Source: Phaeosphaeria sp. MPI-PUGE-AT-0046c (lineage: Eukaryota > Ascomycota > Dothideomycetes > Pleosporales > Phaeosphaeriaceae). Taken from it: a stretch of 64,000 bases of DNA. The stretch lies in assembly GCA_020747045.1 (NCBI GenBank), contig JAGTJN010000001.1:1736001-1800000 (forward strand), in the 5' to 3' direction. This document shows, piece after piece, positions 34,651 to 45,137 of this stretch (position 1 is its first letter; each line of letters begins with the position of its first letter). Both the position numbers and the translations under genes were made by a program. Under the pieces are notes generated by a model that saw only the letters and a program-made list of their open reading frames with translations, was not told where the DNA came from and ran no database searches.

Positions 34651-35378
34651 TTATTTAGCGCGGATGACGTGCTGTTAGCAGGGCCACGGACGGGTAGGGC
34701 TGAATGCAATGCATCTGGTAAGGTGGCGTGTAAGACCAACACTCCGAGTTCACCAAGACTCATCTCCTTTGTCTTCACCTCTTGCCTTACATTCCTCAAA
34801 TATGCTAACAGGTCCGTGCCACCATTAAGATACGTTTCAATCTCGTCGAACTCGGATTCTTGCTTTTCTTTGGCTGCAGAAACAATGTCTTTCCTCTTCA
34901 CGTTCTGTGTCTTTGCAGAAACGACCGACATCCACGACCCTAATAATACTTTCCCTACCTGCGACTCCACGTTCTCTCTTCGTTTCTGTCGCATGAACTC
35001 CCACCCGTCATTTCTGTCTCGCCTGCAGTAGTCCCCGACACTATCCTTATAGCAGTGGACTTTGTGATCTTTGAAAGGATGGTTGTCGGCCAAGCAAGCG
35101 GTATTATTCATCTTGACGACTGCAGTCTGCTTCCCTGGTATACTGATAGGAAGGGAGACAGCTGCTGACGAGACGTCGCTCGGGCAGTCGAAGTTCAGAG
35201 GAGATGACTGCTGGGGCTTTGTCATCCTGTGCACCCCGTTGCTGTTGATCAGCGCGCTTGGCCATCTGTCTGGTGGGCTTTCGATATCGCTTGTATTGTG
35301 GCTTGCCATGCTGTTCATAACTGTGCTTGCCCAGCTGTCTGAAACGTTCCCTGAAGACTTTGTATCGTGACTGGACAT
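34651..35378 (-). CDS. Unknown small protein, two-exon model (202 aa)
   Basis: The frame opening at 35378 (MSSHDTKSSGNVSDSW) stays open to 34419, past the APS kinase start, which is implausible. A clean intron 34672-34790 (GTAAGG...GCTAACAG) closes the gene at TAA 34651-34653, with exons 34791-35378 and 34651-34671. The product would be 202 residues. It has a Ser/Asn-rich N-terminal half, then a Cys-bearing stretch (CLADNHPFKDHKVHCYKDSV, DYCRRDRNDGWEFMRQKRR) and a charged helical region ending near EIETYLNGGTDLLAYL. No membrane segment or known domain is visible. It could encode a real lineage-specific protein. Alternatively, the uninterrupted frame would give 319 residues. Function unknown. 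Confidence 0.55.
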
Positions 35379-35678
35379 GATCTCAGAGGTGTGTTATCTG
35401 ATAATTTATGTGCTGGGTATGTGCTGGGCATGTGCTGCGAGTGGATGTGTAGTGAAAGATGCATCCCGAAAAGAACTGCGGCGGAAAATCATTTATACCT
35501 CTTCTCTCCTGGACCAAGGAACGATATCATATGCTTGAAATTCATTTTCTGTGATTCTTTGGGAAGCGCTGGTCAGATGTATGGTTGATGTGGTAAATGG
35601 GGGTCAAAAATAACAGAAATACCTCTCTAGCGCACGCTACCATGGTACTTGAATTTAATCCCTAGACCCTGAAACAGT

Positions 35679-37460
35679 TTAAACTACCCTCTTCTCGGTA
35701 ATGGTCTTGCTCTCTGGGTCAATCGACAGACTCTGATGCCTGGCGGGATCCTTCTGCTCCATCTCGGCACCGCCGATGACATGGTTCACTCCACCAAAGA
35801 GTTCATCCATCTCTTCCAGGGACACTTTCTTCGTCTCTGGTACGAAGAAAATAACGAAAACGACTAAGAGGAAATTGATACCAGCGAACATATAGAACGC
35901 GTAGAAACCTTCGTTTTTCAAGAATATTGGGAAGAACTGCTGCACAATACTGTTGATGACATTCTGTGATTGGGAACACATGCCTACAGCCTGGGCGCGG
36001 ACGTTCATGGAGAAGATCTCAGAGGTAAAGATCCAAACTGTGGCGCCCCATGAAGGTTTATCTGACTGTCGTTAGCGTCATCCTTTAAAAAGCGTCAGCT
36101 TGACTTACAGAAGAACGCGAAAAGGAACATGATGAAGACGATCGATATGCCGACAGGCTGCGACTTGACACCACCAACAGACGGTGTTTGTGTTTCCACG
36201 GTGGCTGCAATAAGCATGCAAATGCCCATGCCAATACCGCCGACGATGAACAAGAACTTCCTGCCGAATCGATCGACTGTCCATGTAGCGTTTAGCGTGA
36301 CGATAATGCCCCAAGTAGCGTTGAGAGCGTTGATCAAAGCAATTGTGTCGGTACTCTTGAAGACCTTCTTATAAATAGCACTGCTGTACGTGTTGAGTGT
36401 GCCTTGACCGGTGATCTGCTGACCGCCGTTTATGATCATGGCAATCAACATTCTCTTCCTGATAGATTTGTCCTTCCAGAGAGCAGAGTAACCTGAAGAG
36501 ATGGCCTCGGCCTCGTATTCCAGAGCCTCTCTGATACTGAGAAGCTCTTCGTCGGCTTCTTGTTCAGTGTCTCGGACACGGATAAGCGACTTACGAGCCG
36601 CATCGTAGTTCTTCGACTTTTGGACGTACCATCGGGGAGACTCGGGGATGAAGAAGACCTGAGACAGGATGACAAGAGGCATGAGGATCTGGAAGATCAC
36701 GACCATCTTCCAGTCCCACTCCCCGAGACCCTTTGGATGTTTGGAGGTAGCGTAGCTGACCCAGTACGCGATGACTAAATGTCGCGGTACGATGTCAGTG
36801 CATGTCCAAACCATGTGTGTAAGGTATAAATCATTGTGGGTTACATACTGTAGAACGTTAGTAAAGTGGCCATGATAAGGGACAGTTACGGAATGCCGCT
36901 CACCATGAACCGACGGAGTAGAACATTTGCCAGAAAGACATGATTTTTCCTCGAATCTCAGGAGGGGCCATTTCGCCAATGTATATGGGACCAGCGGCTG
37001 CGGATTGTCAGTCATGCTTGCTGTACACCTTCTCTTCGAACTTACTCAACGCAAGACCCTGACCAATACCAATGATTACTCTACCAGCAATAAAGACACC
37101 AATGTTTCCACGAGGTGCAAATGCTTGCATGAAGGTAGCAACAATGACAAGGGCAGCACCGACAGCCATGCCCATACGTCGTCCGGCGTAGTCGGCAAGG
37201 GGTCCTCCCATGAAGAAGCCGGCAACCACCGCACCGACAGTATAAGCAGTATTAATCGCTCCTATGAGGTTTGGACCCGGGTGGTCGAAATACGCGTTCC
37301 AGTGTTTCGTGTTCTGCAAGGCGTTGAAGACCGAAGCATCGTAGCCGTAGAGCACCATGCATGACGCTGCGACGAGCGAGATGTACCTTATCATATCAGA
37401 TGTATGTCGCTGATAGCGATGATGGACTTACCAATTGTACACCCTAGTCTTGGAGACCAT
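35679..37460 (-). CDS. MFS sugar transporter
   Basis: Exons 37432-37460, 37046-37386, 36911 or slightly lower to 36997, 36109-36774 and 35679-36061. The protein begins MVSKTRVYNW and has 12-helix MFS sugar-porter features: YGYDASVFNAL in helix 1, GGPLADYAGRRMGM after helix 2, AGRVIIGIGQGLA, PESPRWY in the central loop, QQITGQGTLNTYSSAIYKK in helix 7, WTVDRFGRKFLF, and FFVPETKKVSLEEMDELFG at the end. It resembles fungal hexose/lactose permease-type proton symporters of the plasma membrane. The junction between exons 3 and 4 is unresolved. The natural donor (GTGAGC after SVGSW) leaves phase 2, but VIAYWVSYATSK in exon 4 needs phase 1. An alternative GTTCAT donor at 36910 restores frame but drops three conserved residues. 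Confidence 0.82.
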
Positions 37461-38597
37461 TGTCGCGGTGTATGCACAAAATACTTTGACAAGAAGACGA
37501 CACTTCGTCCGGAGAATACAATAACCACGTCAAGCTCCTCAAAAGGGTAGATAGTGCTTGGGTCTCAGTAGATGCGAAAACAGGAGGACCTTATACTGTA
37601 CAGATGTGATGGTTGCCGCACGGCTGCGCGCTACCGCCCCATGTCACCCCATGTGCTGGGACGCCAAATCCAGGTCCTAGGGTCGATGCCAGCCGCTTGA
37701 ACCTAACAGATTTACACGAATCACCTTGCCAATGTTGCTTCGATAGCTTGGCTTTAATTCACAAGAAGTAAAGTTGGCCTCCACAGCCTGTCATAGCCGA
37801 ATCTGGGGCCCCAGACTCAGTGCATAATGGCTCTGAGTGTTCCCAAACGCTCCGCACGATGGCGGACGGAGACGTAGGAATAGATTCCACAAATAGGAGA
37901 AATGTATCATCGAAGCCACAGTTCGGTGGGAAGGGTCCGAGGGTGATGATTAGTGCTGGTGGTTAGCCACGAATAGCTAGGACTGGCCGACGAAGTGTCT
38001 GGATGGAGTAATTCTTCCCTTATCCTCGGCAGAACAAGCTTCGTCACGAATTGATTGCAGCGAAACGAAGCTTTTGGCTGCCTTGTGTAGTGTCTTGTTC
38101 TCAGCTTCGCAAAGCTTTGTGCTGACCTCATTAAATGTGCCTTGGTGCGAGTCAACATGGGTGAAGAGGCTTTTGTGAAGCCCGTTTATCTGAAGCATGG
38201 TCCACATCATCGTAGATAGTCATCTAACAAGATACAATCTGTGAAGTTTAAGATGGTGGCGCCCGGATGGGTCGGCATATTGATACCGCGCACGATCAAA
38301 CCTAGAGCGTGATGAACCGTGAGTCGTGGAATCGTGGGGATTGCTCCAGCCCTTCAGCTTGCCTATCGAAGACAGGGCAAAGCACGCTATGTCGCGTGTC
38401 CGAGTCGAGCCCGTGTTTTCACAAGGAACAGCGGGAAAAGCACGTGATTCTTGCACCAGCCACAGGCTTAGCCACAACTCCAGCCACAGTATCATCGTCA
38501 CTGACATCTGGACCCTCTTTTACTTGGCTGCTTGACGATCAAGCCGACAAACAAAGCAGCACACGCCAAGTGACATCCATCCAGTGCCATAACTATC
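37461..38597. promoter_or_regulatory. Divergent intergenic region, sugar transporter / TTC1-like gene
   Basis: About 1.1 kb between divergent genes, so it should hold both promoters. Small open frames on either strand are not supported. No repeat or RNA gene was noticed. Confidence 0.4.
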
Positions 38598-39416
38598 ATG
38601 GCGTCATCGCCAGCCCAGGAAGCCTCGAAACCCGCAGCGACGCCGCAAGCGCCTCCAGAAATATTTCCCCCGGAAGAAGAGAAGCAATTACTTGCCGAAT
38701 CAAACACCGAGAAAGCATCTGCAAACAAAGCCTTTGTAACCGGCGAATACAGCGGTGCAATACAAAGCTACGAGAAAGCCCTCGGCATCTGCCCCTCCTA
38801 CCTCGAATACGACATTGCCGTTCTCCGCTCCAACATATCCGCATGCCACCTTAAGCTCGAAGAATGGAAGCAAGCCGTCGAATCCGCCACGAAAGCGCTC
38901 GAAGCACTCGACAGATTAGATCCGCCACCGCCCGTCACAGAGAAGGACCCCAGACTTGAAAACGGGAGTCAAGACCAGAGCAATGGTGTCGGAACCGTGA
39001 ACGAAATCGACGACAGCGCTGAAATCCTTCTTGACGCCCTCACTCGCACTTCACACTCTATAAATGACGTCCACAAACTGCGCACCAAAGCGCTCCTACG
39101 ACGTGCCAAAGCGCGACACGAAGTTGGAGGCTGGGCATCGCTACAGGGCGCGCTGGAAGATTATCAAGCGCTGTCAAAGCCGCCGAACCAGCTGTCAAGC
39201 CTGGACATGAAGGCTGTGATTGCGGCATTGAAGAAGCTGCCGCAGGAGTTGGAGGAGGCGAAGAATACGGAAATGGCAGATATGATGGGAAAACTGAAGC
39301 AGTTGGGCAATGGGATCTTGAAGCCGTTTGGACTGAGTACAGATAATTTTCAGTTTACCAAGGATGAGGGGAGTGGGGGGTATAGTATGAACTTTAACCA
39401 GAGTCCGGGAAAGTAA
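38598..39416 (+). CDS. TTC1-like tetratricopeptide repeat protein
   Basis: Single-exon frame of 272 residues. A Pro-rich start leads to TPR helices: KASANKAFVTGEYSGAIQSY at about 40-59, then YDIAVLRSNISACHLKLEEW and KQAVESATKALEAL. A third TPR unit is interrupted by a polar insert (residues 115-145) and resumes at KALLRRAKARHEVGGWASLQ and GALEDYQAL. The C-terminal block MGKLKQLGNGILKPFGLSTD followed by NFQF is the hallmark of the TTC1 family. Family members are cytosolic adaptors, and human TTC1 binds Hsp90/Hsp70 tails and Ras-type proteins. The p23 co-chaperone lies downstream in convergent orientation, probably by chance. The length and ending fit fungal orthologues. Confidence 0.88.
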   Translation: MASSPAQEASKPAATPQAPPEIFPPEEEKQLLAESNTEKASANKAFVTGEYSGAIQSYEKALGICPSYLEYDIAVLRSNISACHLKLEEWKQAVESATKALEALDRLDPPPPVTEKDPRLENGSQDQSNGVGTVNEIDDSAEILLDALTRTSHSINDVHKLRTKALLRRAKARHEVGGWASLQGALEDYQALSKPPNQLSSLDMKAVIAALKKLPQELEEAKNTEMADMMGKLKQLGNGILKPFGLSTDNFQFTKDEGSGGYSMNFNQSPGK

Positions 39417-39746
39417 GAGGGTGGGGGTTGGAGTAGGGGATGCATTGTATCGATACAGAATAGGCGCACTTTTGCAGCATAGAGATACCCAAGTGAAGAA
39501 GTTTTCAGCATTGCTTTCGAAGAAGATTCTACTGGCGTATAAAGGGTTTGCGTATCTCGTTATGGTCATCTACCTTGACATGCTCTTACGCGCCATGGAA
39601 GGCTTTTAACATGTCCTCGTTAAATGCTCCACCAGTACGGACAAGGCCAGTAAGGCGTTGACTCCAAAAATGTCGAAACATCATGGATAGTTCAACATTT
39701 CGCCCCTTCGCCTAAATGCTCTTTCATCCACGGAAGTTTTGGCCGG
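39417..39746. other. Convergent 3' spacer
   Basis: A 330-base spacer between two converging genes, presumably both 3' ends. No other feature is visible. Confidence 0.5.
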
Positions 39747-40701
39747 CTAAGCAACCTCCTCGATCTTGGGCTTCTCGCTTGACGCGGACTCAGAGGCAGC
39801 AGCTGCAGGCGCCTTGTCCTTGCTGTCCTCGTCGTTCTCGAGCTCAGGCATGTCGTCATCATCGTCGCTGTCTTCTCCATCCATGCCGGGCATGCCACCC
39901 ATTCCTCCCATTCCACCCATTCCACCCATTCCTCCCATTCCTCCCATGCCTCCCATTTGGCTCATCATGTCGCCCATACCGGGCATGCCGCCTGCACCGC
40001 CAGCTGCGCCAAGTTTGCTGAAGTCGATGCCGCCGAAGCCACCGTCGCCGCCAGCGCCTCCAGCGCCGCCCATGGGGTTCATCTGGTTCATGTATTCCTC
40101 CTCGGGTGCCTCGTCCTGCTCGTCCTCATCGACCCACTATAACGAAGTTAGTTCCCTGAATCAGATACTCAGATATCGCCATCGCTTGCAACGTACCTTG
40201 TCAAAGTCGGTCTTCAGGTAGTGCACCTTCTTGCTGTCCTTGAGCAGACGAGGCCAGAACTCCTCCTTAAGCTCCTTCTTGCGCAGTACCAAGGCGACAT
40301 CGCGACCGCTGTGGTTGATCTTGGACTCTTTAGGGTCAATCTCGGCGTACAAGTCGATGTCAATGGCGTATGTGACTTTCTTGGACGTTGAAGTACCCTT
40401 GAAGCTCAGCGAGGTCTCCTTGAGGTCGAGCTTGAGGTCTGATTCGGGGACATCGGCCGCGACAATGGTGAGGTAGACGTAGTTCTTCTCGGGGTCGCTG
40501 CTCGAGGAGCGTTGCGCCCAAGTGACTAGCGGCTGTTAGCAATCATTCCGCAGAATCCATGAAGCCCGTATCAAGCCTGTTACTGCCAAATGGACAGAAG
40601 CGTTGTGATACGGTCCATGTTTGTGGACACCTCGGTTGGACGAGTGACGAGCTTGAATGAGGGCAAGGCTGAAGCTTACCTTCTGGAACGACGGTTGTCA
40701 T
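39747..40701 (-). CDS. SBA1: p23/Sba1 Hsp90 co-chaperone
   Basis: Three-exon model: 40680-40701, 40197-40525 and 39747-40136, giving 246 residues. The CS domain spans about residues 7-110 (EVTWAQRSSSSDPEKNYVYL, DLKLDLKETSLSFKG). It contains the p23 signature FWPRLLKDSKKVHYLKTDFD, then WVDEDE right after intron 2. The tail holds a Gly/Met-rich region with seven or so uninterrupted Met-Gly-Gly units, then an acidic stretch (DGEDSDDDDDMPELENDEDS) and an Ala/Ser-rich end. p23 proteins hold ATP-bound Hsp90 closed and slow client release, in cytosol and nucleus. The Met-Gly-Gly run is coded by a near-perfect 9-base DNA repeat and is probably length-variable between strains. The gene is divergent from VPS24. 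Confidence 0.94.
39895..39962 (-). repeat. Intragenic repeat encoding (Met-Gly-Gly)n in SBA1
   Basis: On the + strand the units read CCCAT(T/G)CC(T/A)CC in tandem, giving seven to eight Met-Gly-Gly triplets in the SBA1 tail. The units differ only at silent positions, as expected of slippage-prone coding repeats. Confidence 0.8.
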
Positions 40702-41350
40702 GTTTGGCGTCTATAGTATTTGAGTTTTCGGAGGTATACAGGCTACTGGGTGGAGGATAGTACTCGAGTGGTTGGGCGGGTTTGTAGATGTTGTTTGTGT
40801 TTCTGTCGAAGTCGGGTGAAGGCAGAAGAAATGTGGTGTTGGGGAGAGACTAGCGTAGAAGGCAATGGAAGCTCCACAGAATTGAGAGCTTCAATGCCCA
40901 GGTCTAGTAAGGATTGACTGTGGACTTGGGTATTTGGTATGACGGAAAGTGATTTTCCTACCCGCTCTATGATAATCCGAATCTCACAAGTTCGTGGTCG
41001 TGAGCAATCAGTTGTCGCCGTCTTGCTGTGCTTCTGGTGGGTTGCGGCTAATGCTGCCCCGCGAAACGTCACCAACATGGCCCATGCTCGGTATCGTTGC
41101 CAGTAACGCTTCCAAGGCATCTACTCGCGCGTGCACAATCAAGCAATTCGACTACAGACTGCCTTCTACTTGGATCTCCTGTGCTCCAAGCTGATACATC
41201 CACGTGATTTGCTCGTACTGCGACCTATCTCCCTATTTTGCGCACACCCACCCGCTTCGCCGCAACCGCCGGCGCATGCAAGCACATTCAACCTATCATC
41301 AAGACACTATCGAGGAGGTCGCAGGTACACCCACAACTTGACCGCTCACC
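40702..41350. promoter_or_regulatory. Divergent promoter, SBA1 / VPS24
   Basis: A 649-base head-to-head spacer. GAA/TTC-bearing segments occur at about 40858-40890, but their spacing is not a clean heat-shock element. No stronger site can be named. Confidence 0.45.
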
Positions 41351-42092
41351 ATGGAGACCATACGTGGGCTTCTGTGGAAGCCGACACCAGAAGAGCAGGT
41401 ACACAAAGCCTCCTGCCCGGCACCCAGCATTGGAGCTCATCTAACCATGGCTACAGAAGCGGAAATGCAACGCTCTAGTTCGTCAGAATGTTCGCAAACT
41501 CGAACGCGACATCCAACAGCTCAAGCAGACGGAGCAAAAGACCAAGACCCTCATCCAGCAGTCCTCCAAACGCGCGCAACGCAATCCTTCCATGGCCAAG
41601 CAAGCCAACCAAGACGTCCGCATCTTCGCCCGCGAACTGATCCGCGTACGAAAACAGAATAACCGACTCATGACTTCCAAAGTGCAGCTGCAATCCGTAC
41701 AGATGCAGGTCAACGAGGCATTCTCAGTCCGTAAGATCGAGGGCAGCATCAAGGCGAGCACAGGCATCATGAAGGACGTCAACAGCCTCGTGCGGTTACC
41801 GGAGCTGACGGGGACGATGCGCGAGCTAAGCTCCGAGTTGATGCGCGCGGGCATCATTGAGGAGATGGTCGACGATACGCTGATGGATAATGAGATGCTC
41901 GAGGGTGAGACAGAGGAAGCAGATGAGGAGGTGGACAAGGTGCTGAGTGAGGTGCTCAAGGATCGGCTGCCGGCTAGTAAGGCAAAGGAAGAGGAGTTGC
42001 CGAGTGCACCGCAGGCCGAGGAGGAAGAGGAGGAGGATCAGGCTGAGATGTTGGCACAGATGAGGGGCAGACTGGAGGCTTTGAAGAGCTGA
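41351..42092 (+). CDS. VPS24: VPS24 / CHMP3, ESCRT-III subunit
   Basis: Two-exon model: 41351-41398 and 41457-42092, giving 227 residues. It begins METIRGLLWKPTPEEQ and continues KRKCNALVRQNVRKLERDIQ across the intron, the basic helix 1 of the ESCRT-III core that binds membranes. RNPSMAKQANQDVRIFAREL and MRELSSELMRAGIIEEMVDD are family blocks. The C-terminal third is acidic, the autoinhibitory part, and ends MLAQMRGRLEALKS, which fits the MIM1 motif (LxxRLxxLK) bound by the Vps4 MIT domain. Vps24 polymerises with Vps2 on Snf7 filaments to cut vesicles into the endosome lumen. The intron (58 nt) has CTAAC near its 3' end. Confidence 0.95.
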
Positions 42093-42298
42093 TAGGCTCA
42101 ATAAGGGCATGTTCGACTCGACAGCAATCTGCTGCTGCACGGCGTTGAGGAGTATCATGATTGTATTGTCACTACAACAACACTGATCGCCTACCTTGTC
42201 CCACTACGTTGGCTCGGTACACCGTCCAAAAATTTTTGGTATCAAGCGCTTCTAATATGAAGCAAAACAAATCATCCCCTGCAACAACCTCTCATATC

Positions 42299-44698
42299 TT
42301 AATCCCCTCTAATGATTTTGCCAACGTATTTTAGTTCCCACTCCCTCGGATCCTCCCCAATGAATCGTGAATTGGCCTTCTCGTCTAGCAAACCAGTGGT
42401 AATCGCAATGCCTTCATACCAATCCCTAATGCTTTCATCTGCATCATCCGCCCACACGACCAACATGCCGTCCGTACTGCGTGGTGATGGTTTTGGAGGA
42501 ACGCCACGCATCTTCAGCAACATGTTCAAGATGTCACTGAAGCGTTCGCCTTGCTGCGAAAAAGCGGCAGGTGACTTATCGAGCGGCCATCTAGGGCGAA
42601 CGGGACCTTGTGAGCCGTCTTGAACAGCGTCGAAAGACGGATTCTCAGGCCGTAGAGAGCTTGCAAAGTCGGTGTCAGCTGGCGCTGCTGACTGCGTTGA
42701 GTTCATGTCGGTGCTATCCGAGGCTGGCATTTCCCACGTGCGGAAGAGCCAGCACATACGCTCGACACAGGCCAGAAGAATAACGGCGACAAGGAACGTT
42801 TCGAACGGGTTCGCTTGTTGACGCTGCAGGAGGCGGCGCTCCAAGTCATTCATGATTACGCGGGCAAGACATGCAGCACGCCTCTCCGAAGCCCCCATCA
42901 GCTGCGTCTTGATCAAGTTGTATGATGATGCCTGGTTCGCGGAAGTAATTGATGTCCGGTTGGGATCTTCCAAGTCCGTTTCAGCAAGCTTAGGCGGTGC
43001 CATAGTAGGTGCGAGTGAGGGGTTTGAGAAGAAGTGCCAGTCGAGAGTCTTGGATGTTAGTGTACGAGTAAAATTCCAGAGCTCCAGTGCTTTAGGCAGA
43101 AGCTGATCTTGACTAGATGCAGTGATGCTCAAGGCCGTCTGAATCGTAGTCTTCATGAATGCTGAATCTTCTGTCTCGAAGAAACTGGGCGCCATCTTCT
43201 TGATGTACAGGTCAAGCTTGCCACTGATATCATCATCAGTGTCGATGAGCTCAATGTCCGGAGCGCGCAAGCCAGGAAAGATGGCGGGATCAATGTCCGT
43301 TCCCTGGGGATTGGCTGATTGTTGGCAGTTCACAGGATTGAAAGTGGCGAAGTGACCAGATTGGGGGTAGTGGGAAGCTTCGATACGTCCTGGTATCTGG
43401 TTCAGACGTATGGACCCCCTCGCTTGGTAGACAGCGTGGTGGGCCAGAGTAGTGTGCAGTCCAGCGGTGTATAAATTGAACTCCTCCGCGATGCGTGTGC
43501 GGATACACGGCTGCTTCCACAAGCGCGCACTCTCTACGTTTTGGCAGGTGTTACAAGGATTGTCTCCCGAGCAAGGCTTCTTTAGCATTCGACAGCGAAT
43601 ACAGGCACCCCGCTTGCGCACCTCCTGCACCTCTTTACGTCTCGTGTCAGAGAAACGTCCGCGGACCTTGGGTTTTGTCACCTTTTGGTTCACGCTAAAG
43701 TCAGTGGTGAAGTGAGTTTGAGGATTCGGGTTCATTGCGATTGGCCGTGGATGGGTTGTTGTTTTGTGAAGCTGGTCGTCTTTGCCGTGATCTTGCAGAA
43801 GCGGGTCCAAAGGATTTGGCTGCAGGTTTGCCCAGTTTCCTCGACCTTGTGCTTGGAAGAACTTGTCAGACATGTGCATGCCACTGCCGCCAAGGCCTAG
43901 GTCAGGCTCCATCGACATTCCGTTTCCTAGCGGCATAAGATCGTTAGCTGCCGAAGCAGCCATGACAAGCGAAGGTACCATCTGCGTCATGGAAGAGGAA
44001 TTGGGTAGTGGCATATGGCCCATGTGTGGCGAGGCCGTTGGCGAGTGGTGTAGTGGGCCGTTGAACTGGTACATGGTGGACATGGCGGGCGGAGCAGACA
44101 TGTCCATGCCATGCGACATGGAGCCCAAATCAGCACCATCCGACCGGTCGTCTATCAGAAACTCTTCGAGCAGTCCTGCATGGCTGACATGGTTGTTGTT
44201 GTTGCTCTGAGCCTGCTGCTTGTCCGGCATGCGCTGGCCAGACAGATCGAGATGCTGTCTTGAGACCTCAGCCAGCGTCTCGAGCGCAGAAAGCTGCTTC
44301 GAGGGCGCGAACGGCAGATTCATCTTCGGGCCCCCATTCTGAGCTTGACTATGGGGCGCGTTGGCAGTTGCCGTCTGTGCAATGTTGTCGGGGAGGTCGT
44401 GGAACTGCAGCAGTGCCCGCTGGCGGTCGCGGAGTGGGAGGGCTGGACATTTCTTCACCAGATGGTTGGTAAGGCTGTCGATGCGGCCTTTGGGGAACTG
44501 CGAGGCGTTAGCAGACTTCGCCTCTGCTTGCCCACCATCCGCAAGCTATGCATATTGCGCATCACGGAGCGTATTGCGGGGTGAGCATACTTTTTCGCCG
44601 CACGACTTGCACGTGTGCTGGTAGCGATTGCTGGCATCTTCGAGTTTGGGGCCGCGTTCAAAGTACTCGAGGATCAATTGATTGGGTCTGCGACCCAT
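42299..44698 (-). CDS. Transcription factor with C2HC (BED-like) finger plus Zn2Cys6 cluster
   Basis: Two-exon model: 44591-44698 and 42299-44497, giving 768 residues. Exon 1 begins MGRRPNQLILEYFERGPKLE and supplies Cys30 and Cys33 (CKSCGEK). Exon 2 completes the finger with FPKGRIDSLTNHLVKKC, giving His48 and Cys53, a Cys2-His-Cys pattern like BED fingers. A long Met/Pro/Asn-rich region follows. The Zn2Cys6 binuclear cluster starts near residue 335: CIRCRMLKKPCSGDNPCNTC, with the sixth Cys 12 residues later. The C-terminal half is helical and lacks an obvious fungal-TF middle domain signature. Zn2Cys6 proteins are fungus-specific DNA-binding regulators, and two different fingers in one chain suggest a composite target. 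The gene is head-to-head with the mpaB-family gene. Targets unknown. Confidence 0.87.
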
Positions 44699-45137
44699 GG
44701 CAGGCCCAGCAGTGCAGGTAGCTTCAAGTACAAAAGCTGATGTGACGCTGGGCTTTTGTCAGGCAGTTTAGGCGGTAAGGCCTGCGGTGAGCCAGCAAGC
44801 ACCCTACCCGCCGTCCCGCTCTTCACATGGGCCATGGCGCCGGTCCAACGGCGGACCCTGCATCAGCACCATCTCGGCCCAATTAGGCTGCTGGCGAGCG
44901 AATGCCCATTTCCCTAACTCGCTTCCACCTCACCCTTGTGCCACTGGTGCTGACATCACATTGTTGCCGTGACACGTGAAGTAAATCCTGCGAGGGAATC
45001 GACACGGATGACCTCGGGAAGCTATCCTAGTCGAGACCTCCAAGGTTTCTTCTAGCAGGCCCACTCGCAGCGTACTTATTAATCTGCCTGCCATCTGCTC
45101 ACCTCCACTGTTTCTTAACACCTCGCCAAGCAACAAC
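44699..45137. promoter_or_regulatory. Divergent promoter, zinc-finger factor / mpaB-family gene
   Basis: A 439-base head-to-head spacer. It is a natural place to look for autoregulation or control of the oxygenase by the factor, but no repeated CGG-type half-sites stand out. Confidence 0.4.

Noticed and set aside
40858..40890. Heat-shock element in the SBA1/VPS24 promoter
   Set aside because: GAA and TTC triplets occur, but not in the alternating 5-base spacing needed.
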